From assembly GCA_934230055.1 (NCBI GenBank), contig CAKQEE010000072.1, positions 1 to 5,933 on the forward strand: a stretch of DNA of 5,933 nucleotides, written 5' to 3'. The notes under the pieces are model-generated. The model saw only the letters and a program-made list of their open reading frames with translations. It did no database searches and had not been told where the DNA came from. Source of the stretch: an uncultured Clostridia bacterium (GTDB lineage: Bacteria > Bacillota > Clostridia > Christensenellales > Borkfalkiaceae). Of the stretch, positions 1-5,933 are shown piece after piece. Position 1 is the first letter of the stretch. The number at the start of each line of letters is the position of its first letter. The position numbers were made by a program, and so were the translations under genes.

Positions 1-2
1 AT

Positions 3-380
3 AAAGGCGTTTCTCTTAGCGACCTTAAAGGACTTTTGGACGAATTCGTAAAAATCATTTTCGATGACGAAACGAAAACGCGTTTCAGACCTTCTTATTT
101 CCCGTTCACGGAACCGAGTGTAGAGGTAGACGTTACGTGCTGTAAGTGCCACGGCAAGGGTTGCAGTCTTTGCAAGGGTACGGGCTGGATAGAAATTCTC
201 GGCGCGGGCGTGGTTAATAAAAACGTTCTCGAAATGAGCGGAATAGATTCCGAAGTGTACAGCGGACTTGCTTTCGGTCTCGGAATAGAGCGCGTTACGA
301 TGATTAAATACGGAATTTCGGATATAAGAACTTTGTTTGAATCTAACGTTAAATTCCTCGAACAGTTCGACAGGAGATAA
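3..380 (+). CDS. pheS: Phenylalanine--tRNA ligase alpha subunit, C-terminal part (5' end outside window)
   Basis: PheS is the catalytic subunit of the cytoplasmic alpha2-beta2 phenylalanyl-tRNA synthetase, which attaches phenylalanine to tRNA-Phe using ATP. The open frame runs in from the left edge with codons starting at base 3. The apparent start at base 36 is an internal TTG Leu codon, because family-like sequence (SDLKGLLDEF) continues upstream of it. About 125 residues are visible. They include the class II core around RFRPSYFPFTEPSVEVDV (motif 2 region), GWIEILGAG, and motif 3 with GLAFGLGIER followed by MIKYGISDIR. The protein ends FLEQFDRR, as expected for the family. Between the motifs sits CCKCHGKGCSLC, a Cys-rich insert that also occurs in many Firmicutes PheS proteins. 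pheT starts 3 nt after the stop. The promoter and any T-box leader would lie upstream of the window. Confidence 0.97.
   Translation, partial: KGVSLSDLKGLLDEFVKIIFDDETKTRFRPSYFPFTEPSVEVDVTCCKCHGKGCSLCKGTGWIEILGAGVVNKNVLEMSGIDSEVYSGLAFGLGIERVTMIKYGISDIRTLFESNVKFLEQFDRR
372..376 (+). promoter_or_regulatory. Shine-Dalgarno site of pheT
   Basis: AGGAG lies 7 nt before the pheT ATG and is embedded in the last codons of pheS. This supports the ATG at 384 as the true start and suggests that pheS and pheT are translated in a coupled way, which fits subunits needed in equal amounts. Confidence 0.85.
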
Positions 381-383
381 ATT

Positions 384-2606
384 ATGAAATTACCTTTATT
401 TTGGCTTAAAGATTACGTAGATTTCGATTGCACGCCCGAAGAGCTTGAAGCAATGCTTTTTTCCTGCGGGTTTGAAGTGGAAGAGGTTATTAAAGTAAAC
501 GGCAACGTAGATAAAATCGTTACCTGTAAAATTCTTAAAATAGAAAAACATCCTAATGCGGATAAGCTTTCCGTAACGCAGGTAGATGCGGGTAAATACG
601 GCACGTTGCAAATAGTTACGAACGCCAAAAACATATACGAGGGAGCGATAGTACCGGTTGCGGTAGACGGGGCAACCCTTGCTTCCGGAGATCGGATATT
701 CAACGGCAAGATAAGAGACGTAGAGTCCTTCGGAATGTTTTGCAGCGGAGAAGAACTCGGCATAAACGACGATTGGTACGAGGGCGCGGGCAAGAATGAA
801 GTGCTTATATTTAAAGAGGACTTCCCGCTCGGCGAAGAAGTTAAAAAATTACTCGATTCGGAGTATGTTATGTTTGACATAAACGTAACCGCAAATCGCC
901 CTGATTGTCAGTCGATTTACGGTTTGGCAAGAGAGGTTGCCGCGGTACTCGATAAGCCTATAAAATCGCCCGATTTTTCTTATACGACGGACGCTTCCGT
1001 TTCTACCGTAGAAACGGTTAAAGTTACGGATAACGCGTTCGACCTTTGCCCGAGATATATTTCTCATCTCGTAAAGGACATAAAAATAGAAAAGTCGCCT
1101 TTGTGGATGAAAAGAAGGCTTTCCGCGATGGGACTTCGTTCCATCAACAATATCGTAGATATAACTAACTTCGTTCTTCTTGAAATAGGTCAGCCGATGC
1201 ACGCTTTCGACCTTATCGATATTAAAGGCGGAGAAATAAATATAAGAAGAGCTGCAAACGGCGAAAAGATTACCACGCTCGACAATAAAGTTTTCTCTTT
1301 AACGGAGAAAAACCTCGTTATCGCGGACGGGGAAAAACCTGTTGCGCTTGCGGGAATTATGGGCGGGCTTAACAGCGAAATCAAAGACGGCACGAAAGAC
1401 GTTTTGTTTGAATCCGCGAAGTTCGCAAGGGATAATATAAGAAAGACTTCGAGAACGTTAGGACAAAGAAGCGATTCTTCTTCCAGATACGAAAAAGGCG
1501 TCGATTATTATTCGCCGGAAGCGGGTATGAGGCGCGCGCTTAATCTTATATCTGTTATCGGTTGCGGCAAAATCGCGGCGGACGAGTACGATTTGATAGA
1601 TTCTCCCGTAAAAGAAAAGGTGATAAAAACCACATTCTCGCGAGTGAACTCCGTTCTCGGTATCGAAGTACCCGAAATTTTCGTAAAAAATATTCTCGAA
1701 AGACTCGGTTTCGGCGTTAAAGCCGGCGGCGACGATTTAGAGGTAACCGTTCCGCTTTACAGAGAAGATATGGAAGGTTATCAGGATATTGCGGAGGAGA
1801 TTATTCGCGAATACGGCTACGACCATTTGGAGCCGACTCTTCTTAAAACTTCCTCTATAACTCTCGGCGGAAGAAATTACGATCAAACTAAAATCGACGA
1901 GCTGAAAGAGCTTATGATAGGTTACGGATTTAACGAAATCATAACTTATTCGTTCGTTTCGGAAAAAGAGTTCGAGCTGTTCGGTCTCGATTCTTCTTCC
2001 GCGATAAAAATCATCAATCCTTTAAGCGAGGATATAGCCGTTATGAGAGCTTCGGTATTACCTTCCGTCGTTCGTGCGGTTGCGTATAACCTTAACCGCA
2101 AAAACGAAAACGGCAGACTGTTCGAGCTTGCAAAGGGCTATTTCCCGAAACAGATTCCGCTTAGCGAACTGCCGGAAGAAAAAACTTTCCTTGCGTTCGC
2201 TTTATTCGGCGAAAACGAGGATTTCTTTACCGCAAAGGGCGTTTTGGAAGGTATACTCGACAATTTCTGCTTCGGTAAAGAGGTTAAATTTACTGTCGGT
2301 AAAGAAAAGTTTATGCACCCCACGAGATCTGCGGACGTGTATATAGAAAACGAAAAACTCGGCGTTGTGGGACAGCTTTCTCCCGAAGCGGCGGAAGTTC
2401 TCGGCGCGGATAAACCCGTTTACGTTTGCGAAATAAGCGCGGAAGTTTTGAAAAAGCATTTGAGCGACAAAATTGTTGCGAAACCCGTTTCCAAATTCCC
2501 GAGCGTAGAGCGCGATATAGCCTTCGTCGTTAATGCAGACGTTCCTTGTGAAAACGCGTTTTCGGCATTTAAAGAGGCTTCGGGAGTATATCTCGAATCG
2601 GTGTAA
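384..2606 (+). CDS. pheT: Phenylalanine--tRNA ligase beta subunit, interrupted by a premature in-frame TAA
   Basis: PheT is the beta subunit of phenylalanyl-tRNA synthetase. It binds tRNA-Phe and edits mischarged Tyr-tRNA-Phe. The start MKLPLFWLKDYV is typical of the family and has a good ribosome site. Domains in order: an EMAP-like tRNA-binding OB fold at about residues 40-150 (HPNADKL at 56-62); the B3/B4 editing domain at about 223-395 (QPMHAFD around 270-276, then ALAGIMGG); B5 at about 413-482, ending with DIAEEIIREYGYDHL; a class II-like core at about 499-690; and the start of the FDX-ACB anticodon-binding domain at about 700. The frame stops at codon 741 (TAA, 2604-2606) inside FDX-ACB. 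The same frame then continues with clear PheT sequence to 2774. The intact gene would be 384-2774, about 796 residues, close to the usual family length. As written, the product lacks the last 56 residues, including the position now occupied by the stop. An error in the sequence or a fresh nonsense mutation is the likeliest cause. Confidence 0.96.
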   Translation: MKLPLFWLKDYVDFDCTPEELEAMLFSCGFEVEEVIKVNGNVDKIVTCKILKIEKHPNADKLSVTQVDAGKYGTLQIVTNAKNIYEGAIVPVAVDGATLASGDRIFNGKIRDVESFGMFCSGEELGINDDWYEGAGKNEVLIFKEDFPLGEEVKKLLDSEYVMFDINVTANRPDCQSIYGLAREVAAVLDKPIKSPDFSYTTDASVSTVETVKVTDNAFDLCPRYISHLVKDIKIEKSPLWMKRRLSAMGLRSINNIVDITNFVLLEIGQPMHAFDLIDIKGGEINIRRAANGEKITTLDNKVFSLTEKNLVIADGEKPVALAGIMGGLNSEIKDGTKDVLFESAKFARDNIRKTSRTLGQRSDSSSRYEKGVDYYSPEAGMRRALNLISVIGCGKIAADEYDLIDSPVKEKVIKTTFSRVNSVLGIEVPEIFVKNILERLGFGVKAGGDDLEVTVPLYREDMEGYQDIAEEIIREYGYDHLEPTLLKTSSITLGGRNYDQTKIDELKELMIGYGFNEIITYSFVSEKEFELFGLDSSSAIKIINPLSEDIAVMRASVLPSVVRAVAYNLNRKNENGRLFELAKGYFPKQIPLSELPEEKTFLAFALFGENEDFFTAKGVLEGILDNFCFGKEVKFTVGKEKFMHPTRSADVYIENEKLGVVGQLSPEAAEVLGADKPVYVCEISAEVLKKHLSDKIVAKPVSKFPSVERDIAFVVNADVPCENAFSAFKEASGVYLESV

Positions 2607-2774
2607 TTGTTCGACTTTTATCAGGGCGACCAGATAGAAAAGGACAAAAAGAGTATGGCGTTTAACCTTATATTCACCGCACGGGATAGAACGCTTAACG
2701 TGGAAGAAATAGACGGCGCGGTTGCGAAGATTCTCGCCAACTTAAAAGAACAAATCGGAGCGGAATTAAGATAA
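2607..2774 (+). pseudogene. pheT: Detached C-terminal part of PheT (distal FDX-ACB domain)
   Basis: These 55 codons lie in the same frame as pheT, directly after the premature TAA, and end at their own TAA (2772-2774). They begin LFDFYQGDQIEKDKKSMAFN and end with KEQIGAELR. That matches the usual PheT ending, in which an LFDVY-type strand follows the break point and the protein closes with GAELR. There is no frameshift, gap or further stop, and codon choice matches the neighbouring genes, so this piece has not decayed. The first codon is TTG, a possible start right after the stop, but no well-spaced Shine-Dalgarno site precedes it (GGGAG at 2582-2586 is 20 nt away). Separate translation would yield only half a domain, so an independent gene is unlikely. 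It should be read as the 3' end of pheT. Confidence 0.9.
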
Positions 2775-5141
2775 ATGATTCCTGCAAAGACACTTAAAAC
2801 AGTAGAATTCGATAAGATTTTGTCGTCGGTTACCTCTTTTGCCGTGCTTGACCGCACGAAGAGGGAAATTACTGAATTTCAGCCGACGACAGACCTTGTT
2901 TCGGCTTGCTCGCTTCTTGATAAAACGGAAGAGGCGTTTAAGCTTTTATACGTTTACAGCGTGGGCGGCGTGTACTATTTTAAGGATATTTCCGAAGAGC
3001 TTGAAAGAGTAGACAGGGGCGGAACACTTAACAATGCGGAGCTTCTCGCCGTTGCCGAAAACCTTAAAAGCGCGAGAATAATGAAGCGCGCGGTTTCTTC
3101 CGTAAAGGACGAAACTATCACCGCTATACCCGAAATTTGCGCAAGACTTTACGAAAATTCGGAGCTTGAAAAAGAGATTATCTCTAAAATAATCTCCGAG
3201 GACGAAGTAAGCGATAACGCCTCGCCGAGGCTGTATTCCATAAGACGCAGCATAAGAGAACTTAACGCGAAAATAAGGGATAAGCTTAATTCTTTCGTGC
3301 GCGGCGGAAATAATAAATATTTGCAAGACCAAGTCGTAACCGTTCGGCAAGATAGATACGTAATACCTGTAAAAAGCGAATACAGAAGTCAGATAAAGGG
3401 CTTTATCCACGACCAATCCTCTTCCGGAGCGACGGTTTTTATAGAACCCGAACAGGTTATGGAATATAATAACGAGCTTAAAAAAGCGAAATTCGACGAA
3501 TCTGAAGAAATTTACAGAATACTTGCGGAGCTTTCCTCAAAAGTATCTTTTTGTTCGGACGCGTTGAGATACAATGCGGAAAATATTTGCGAAGTAGATA
3601 ACTTTTTTGCCCGCGCGGCGTATTCTTTTACGGAAAAATGCGTTAAACCCGTTTTGAACGATAAAGGCTACGCAAACGTTATTCGCGGCAGACACCCGCT
3701 GATTCGTAAGGACAAAGTCGTTCCCGTAAGCGTTTCGCTCGGAAAAGATTACAGATATATGCTCGTTACGGGACCTAATACCGGCGGCAAGACGGTTACG
3801 TTAAAGCTTTTGGGACTTTTCAGCGTTATGGCGGCAAGCGGAATTTTCGTACCCGCCGCGGAGGGAACGGAGCTTTCCGTATTCGACGGCATTTTTTGCG
3901 ACATAGGCGACGAGCAAAGCATAGAGCAAAACCTTTCTACTTTTTCTTCGCATATAAAAAACGTTATAGAGATAATAGGCGGTTTAAGCGGTAAATCTCT
4001 CGTTTTGTTAGACGAACTCGGTGCGGGAACAGACCCCGAAGAGGGTAGCGCACTCGCCCTTGCGATAATAGAAAAGCTTATTGCTTCCGGCTCGTGCGGC
4101 ATCGTAACCACGCATTATTCGAAATTGAAGGAATTTGCGACCGAAAACCCGAATATCGTAAACGCTTCTATGGAGTTCGACGCGGTAACGCTTAAACCGT
4201 TGTATAAGCTGAATATCGGCGTTCCGGGCAGCTCGAACGCGCTGGAAATTGCCAAAACTTTGGGGCTTCCCGAAGATATTATCGATAGAGCGGTCGCAAA
4301 TCTTTCCGAAGAAAAAGTCAGTTTCGAGCGAGTTCTGAAAAAAGCCGAAGAGGGCAGAAGAGAGACGGAAAGGCTTGCGGAGCAGCTGGAACTTATTAAA
4401 AAAGAAAAAGAAGCGGAGCTTAAAGAAATAGCCGAAAACAAAGAGAAAATCGTTAAGGAACGAGAAAAAATTTACAGCAACGCAAAGCAGGAAACGAAAC
4501 GCATAGTCGCGGAAAAACTTTCGGAAGCGGAAGAAATAATAGACGAGCTGAAAGGTATACTCAAAAAAGCGGGGCTGGAAAGCAGAGAGGCGATTCGCGC
4601 CGCAGAGCTTAAAAACAGACTGAAAAACAGCAGGTATTTAGAAGCGGAAAACGATCTTGAACCGATTGATCTCGTAAAAACCAAAACGACGGATTTGAAA
4701 ATCGGAAGCAAGGTATACGTGAAAAGCCTCGGGGCTTACGGGAAGTTGCTTTCCGTAAAAGAAAATAAGAACGAGGCGGAAATTCTTATCGGCGATATAC
4801 GCTCTAAAATCAAGCTTTTTGATTTATATAATCAGGAAGAAGAAAAGTCTCAACAAAAATCTAAAATCAAAATTTCGCGCACGGCTGCTTACGGAACGGC
4901 GGAAACAAGACTTAACGTAATAGGTAAAACTTCTCTCGAAGCGGTTGACGAAGTGAAAAGATTTATTGATTCCGCCGTCGTCAATAATCTTGAAGAGGTT
5001 ACGATAATTCACGGCGTCGGCGAGGGAATTCTTCTTAAAGCGATACGCGACTATTTAAAAACCGACAAAAACGTTAAAGAATTCAGGCGCGGAAGGTACG
5101 GGGAAGGCGAAAACGGCGTAACCGTCGTTAGGCTGAAATAA
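2775..5141 (+). CDS. mutS2: Endonuclease MutS2 (MutS-family ATPase with Smr domain)
   Basis: MutS2 is a cytoplasmic MutS-family ATPase without the mismatch-recognition domain. In family members it restrains homologous recombination, and in Bacillus it also acts on collided ribosomes. The 788 residues match the usual length. The start MIPAKTLKTVEFDKIL is family-like. Visible parts: the MutS2 hallmark SSSGATVFIEP at 215-225; Walker A GPNTGGKT at 333-340; signature STFSSHI at 388-394; Walker B LVLLDE at 409-414, followed by GAGTDPEEG; the H-loop TTHYS with His447; a charged coiled coil at about 515-600; a KOW-like domain at about 641-680; and a C-terminal Smr domain at about 711-788 with HGVGEG at 746-751. 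The first Smr motif reads LNVIG (713-717) where many homologues have LDLRG. The ATG abuts the distal pheT stop and has only a weak, distant GGAG (2757-2760). Translation therefore probably depends on ribosomes finishing pheT. Confidence 0.97.
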   Translation: MIPAKTLKTVEFDKILSSVTSFAVLDRTKREITEFQPTTDLVSACSLLDKTEEAFKLLYVYSVGGVYYFKDISEELERVDRGGTLNNAELLAVAENLKSARIMKRAVSSVKDETITAIPEICARLYENSELEKEIISKIISEDEVSDNASPRLYSIRRSIRELNAKIRDKLNSFVRGGNNKYLQDQVVTVRQDRYVIPVKSEYRSQIKGFIHDQSSSGATVFIEPEQVMEYNNELKKAKFDESEEIYRILAELSSKVSFCSDALRYNAENICEVDNFFARAAYSFTEKCVKPVLNDKGYANVIRGRHPLIRKDKVVPVSVSLGKDYRYMLVTGPNTGGKTVTLKLLGLFSVMAASGIFVPAAEGTELSVFDGIFCDIGDEQSIEQNLSTFSSHIKNVIEIIGGLSGKSLVLLDELGAGTDPEEGSALALAIIEKLIASGSCGIVTTHYSKLKEFATENPNIVNASMEFDAVTLKPLYKLNIGVPGSSNALEIAKTLGLPEDIIDRAVANLSEEKVSFERVLKKAEEGRRETERLAEQLELIKKEKEAELKEIAENKEKIVKEREKIYSNAKQETKRIVAEKLSEAEEIIDELKGILKKAGLESREAIRAAELKNRLKNSRYLEAENDLEPIDLVKTKTTDLKIGSKVYVKSLGAYGKLLSVKENKNEAEILIGDIRSKIKLFDLYNQEEEKSQQKSKIKISRTAAYGTAETRLNVIGKTSLEAVDEVKRFIDSAVVNNLEEVTIIHGVGEGILLKAIRDYLKTDKNVKEFRRGRYGEGENGVTVVRLK

Positions 5142-5191
5142 AGAAAAATCGCTTTTTATTAAATATTACAAAATATTTCTTGCCGAGTTTT

Positions 5192-5222
5192 CGATAAAAA
5201 CGCAAAAAAGAGCGTTTTATCG
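5192..5222. other. Imperfect hairpin in the mutS2 downstream gap
   Basis: The left arm CGATAAAAACGC (5192-5203) pairs with the right arm GCGTTTTATCG (5212-5222) across an A-rich 8-nt loop. This gives an 11-bp stem with one bulged A. It is the only notable structure in the 116-nt gap between mutS2 and the membrane-protein gene. It is AT-rich and no T-run follows on either strand, so it is not a standard intrinsic terminator. It could be a weak terminator, an mRNA processing or stability element, or chance in AT-rich DNA. A smaller AT-only inverted repeat (AAATATT 5161-5167, AATATTT 5172-5178) lies just upstream. I could not identify a convincing promoter in the gap. Confidence 0.45.
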
Positions 5223-5248
5223 GTAAAAATACTTAAAACAAGATTTAC

Positions 5249-5252
5249 GGAG
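5249..5252 (+). promoter_or_regulatory. Shine-Dalgarno site of the membrane-protein gene
   Basis: GGAG lies 5 nt before the ATG at 5258, in the A-rich context ACGGAGAAAAAATG. It fixes the start of the downstream gene and shows that this gene is translated independently of mutS2. Confidence 0.8.
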
Positions 5253-5257
5253 AAAAA

Positions 5258-5860
5258 ATGCAAGAGCTTTTTTATGAAGAATCCGCCAATATAGCGGAAG
5301 GTCGTTCGGCTAAAACAAAATATTATATTTTTAAGATATTGTCTATAATATCATATGTGCTTTTCGGCGTGTGGCTTTTTCTTTTTATAATGTTGTATCC
5401 GTTCACGGGTAGCGCAGGGCAAATTATTTTAGGCACGATCTTTGCGTTGCTTCCCGCGATTCTTTTTCTTTTTTCGGGAATTTTGCTCGGAAAGTTCAAA
5501 GATAAATTTTACGTGGATTACGATTATACAATCGTTTCGGGAACGATAAGATTTTCCAAGGTGATAAAGGAAATTAAAAGAAAACATATAGTGTCGTTCG
5601 ACGCTTCCGATATAGAAAAAATAGGCAAATACGGCAGCGAGTTGTTTGAAAAATATTCGCGTATGCCGGACGTTAAAACGGTTATTCTCACTTCTAACGT
5701 TTCGCCCGCGGAAAAGAAAGAATTCTATTATATGGTCGTAAACAAAGACGGCGAAAAGAAAATGTACGTTTTGGAATGTACGGAATTGTTTATCGTGAAC
5801 GTTCTAAAATTCGCAAAGCGCACCGTAGTAGACGAAGCTTTAACGAGGCGCGCGCAATGA
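5258..5860 (+). CDS. Two-helix membrane protein of unknown function, DUF6106-like
   Basis: The function is unknown. The 200-residue product has a short polar N-terminus (1-22), two hydrophobic segments likely to span the membrane (about 24-49 and 53-78) joined by a very short turn, and a soluble part of about 120 residues. The soluble part opens with alternating aromatic and charged residues (FYVDYDYTIVSG, then IKRKHIVSFD), which suggests beta strands. The layout of a helical hairpin, a DYDYT-type strand and an RK-rich turn before SFD resembles the DUF6106 group found in Clostridia. That link is from memory of the family pattern and needs a profile search. There is no signal peptide and no catalytic motif. 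The last codon and stop overlap the start of a cysteine desulfurase gene (ATGA, 5857-5860), so the two are probably co-translated. A link to sulfur metabolism is only guilt by association. Confidence 0.85.
   Translation: MQELFYEESANIAEGRSAKTKYYIFKILSIISYVLFGVWLFLFIMLYPFTGSAGQIILGTIFALLPAILFLFSGILLGKFKDKFYVDYDYTIVSGTIRFSKVIKEIKRKHIVSFDASDIEKIGKYGSELFEKYSRMPDVKTVILTSNVSPAEKKEFYYMVVNKDGEKKMYVLECTELFIVNVLKFAKRTVVDEALTRRAQ
5845..5848 (+). promoter_or_regulatory. Shine-Dalgarno site of the cysteine desulfurase gene
   Basis: GAGG lies 8 nt before the ATG at 5857 and sits inside the end of the preceding gene. Together with the ATGA overlap it supports translation coupled to the membrane-protein gene. 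Confidence 0.7.
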
Positions 5861-5933
5861 TATATTTCGATAACGCGGCAACAACGAAACCTTCGTTTTC
5901 GGCGATAAAAAAAGCGGAAAATTTCAACGATGA
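5857..5933 (+). CDS. Cysteine desulfurase (NifS/IscS-type class V aminotransferase), N-terminal start only
   Basis: Only 25 codons are inside the window. They read MIYFDNAATTKPSFSAIKKA, the highly conserved opening of pyridoxal-phosphate cysteine desulfurases and related class V aminotransferases (YFDNAATT, then a helix). These enzymes take sulfur from cysteine, form a persulfide, and pass it to Fe-S cluster assembly or tRNA thiolation proteins. The active-site lysine and cysteine lie beyond the right edge, so IscS, NifS, SufS-like or another class V subtype cannot be told apart. The ATG overlaps the TGA of the preceding gene (ATGA) and has a GAGG site at good spacing. A following thiI or iscU-type gene would be a natural neighbour, but this is not visible here. 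Confidence 0.88.
   Translation, partial: MIYFDNAATTKPSFSAIKKAENFND

Noticed and set aside
135..176. CxxC-like Cys cluster in PheS as a novel zinc-binding insertion
   Set aside because: A Cys-rich stretch at this position, followed by GWIEILGAG, is a known feature of many Firmicutes PheS proteins, so it is not new.
413..880. 155-codon open frame on the - strand inside pheT
   Set aside because: It lies opposite strongly conserved PheT codons, has no plausible ribosome site or family features, and its Ser/Pro-rich composition is what the complement of this codon usage gives.
2074..2346. 90-codon + strand open frame overlapping pheT in another frame
   Set aside because: It is rich in Arg, Lys and Ser from out-of-frame reading of PheT codons, and no conserved domain or start signal is visible.
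2593..2614. Small inverted repeat TCGAA / TTCGA flanking the premature stop, as a possible recoding hairpin
   Set aside because: Only 5 bp with a 12-nt loop around the stop. It is weak, and known recoding structures usually lie downstream of the codon or are much more stable. Chance is sufficient.
384..2774. UAA reassigned to an amino acid (alternative genetic code) as an explanation of the pheT stop
   Set aside because: TAA ends pheS (378-380), distal pheT (2772-2774) and mutS2 (5139-5141) exactly where the family proteins should end, and no other in-frame TAA occurs inside the gene bodies.
2946..3416. 156-codon open frame on the - strand inside mutS2
   Set aside because: It is antisense to conserved MutS2 coding sequence, with no recognisable motif. 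It is a shadow frame.
5153..5178. T-run plus AT palindrome after mutS2 as an intrinsic terminator
   Set aside because: The T-run is only 5 nt and follows no GC-rich stem. The AT palindrome pairs A and T only and would be unstable.

Overview
This window looks like a chromosomal housekeeping segment of a Bacillota bacterium, most likely an uncultured Clostridia member. That placement rests on PheS with a Cys-rich insert typical of many Firmicutes, a full-length MutS2 with KOW and Smr domains, purine-rich Shine-Dalgarno sites, moderate GC (mid-40s by eye), and gene order. The lineage is inferred, not proven. All genes lie on the + strand, packed as in an operon, and both window ends cut through a gene.

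Layout: (1) 3-380, the C-terminal end of pheS (phenylalanyl-tRNA synthetase alpha). (2) 384-2774, pheT (the beta subunit), which is broken by an in-frame TAA at 2604-2606. The codons after that stop, 2607-2774, still encode a normal PheT C-terminus in the same frame. (3) 2775-5141, mutS2, whose ATG directly follows the distal pheT stop. (4) 5142-5257, the only sizeable noncoding gap, AT-rich with a hairpin. (5) 5258-5860, a two-helix membrane protein of unknown function resembling the DUF6106 group. (6) 5857-5933, the first 25 codons of a NifS/IscS-type cysteine desulfurase, overlapping the previous gene by ATGA.

PheS and PheT form the alpha2-beta2 enzyme that charges tRNA-Phe. MutS2 is an ATPase of the MutS family, linked to recombination control and to rescue of collided ribosomes. 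The cysteine desulfurase would supply sulfur for Fe-S clusters or thiolated tRNA. The first three genes appear translationally linked; the last two form a second tightly coupled pair.

I see no exotic system, mobile element, CRISPR array or RNA gene. The main anomaly is the premature stop in pheT. It should remove more than half of the C-terminal FDX-ACB domain of an essential enzyme, while the sequence behind it shows no decay. A sequencing or assembly error or a very recent mutation is more likely than recoding, because TAA is the normal terminator of pheS, distal pheT and mutS2.
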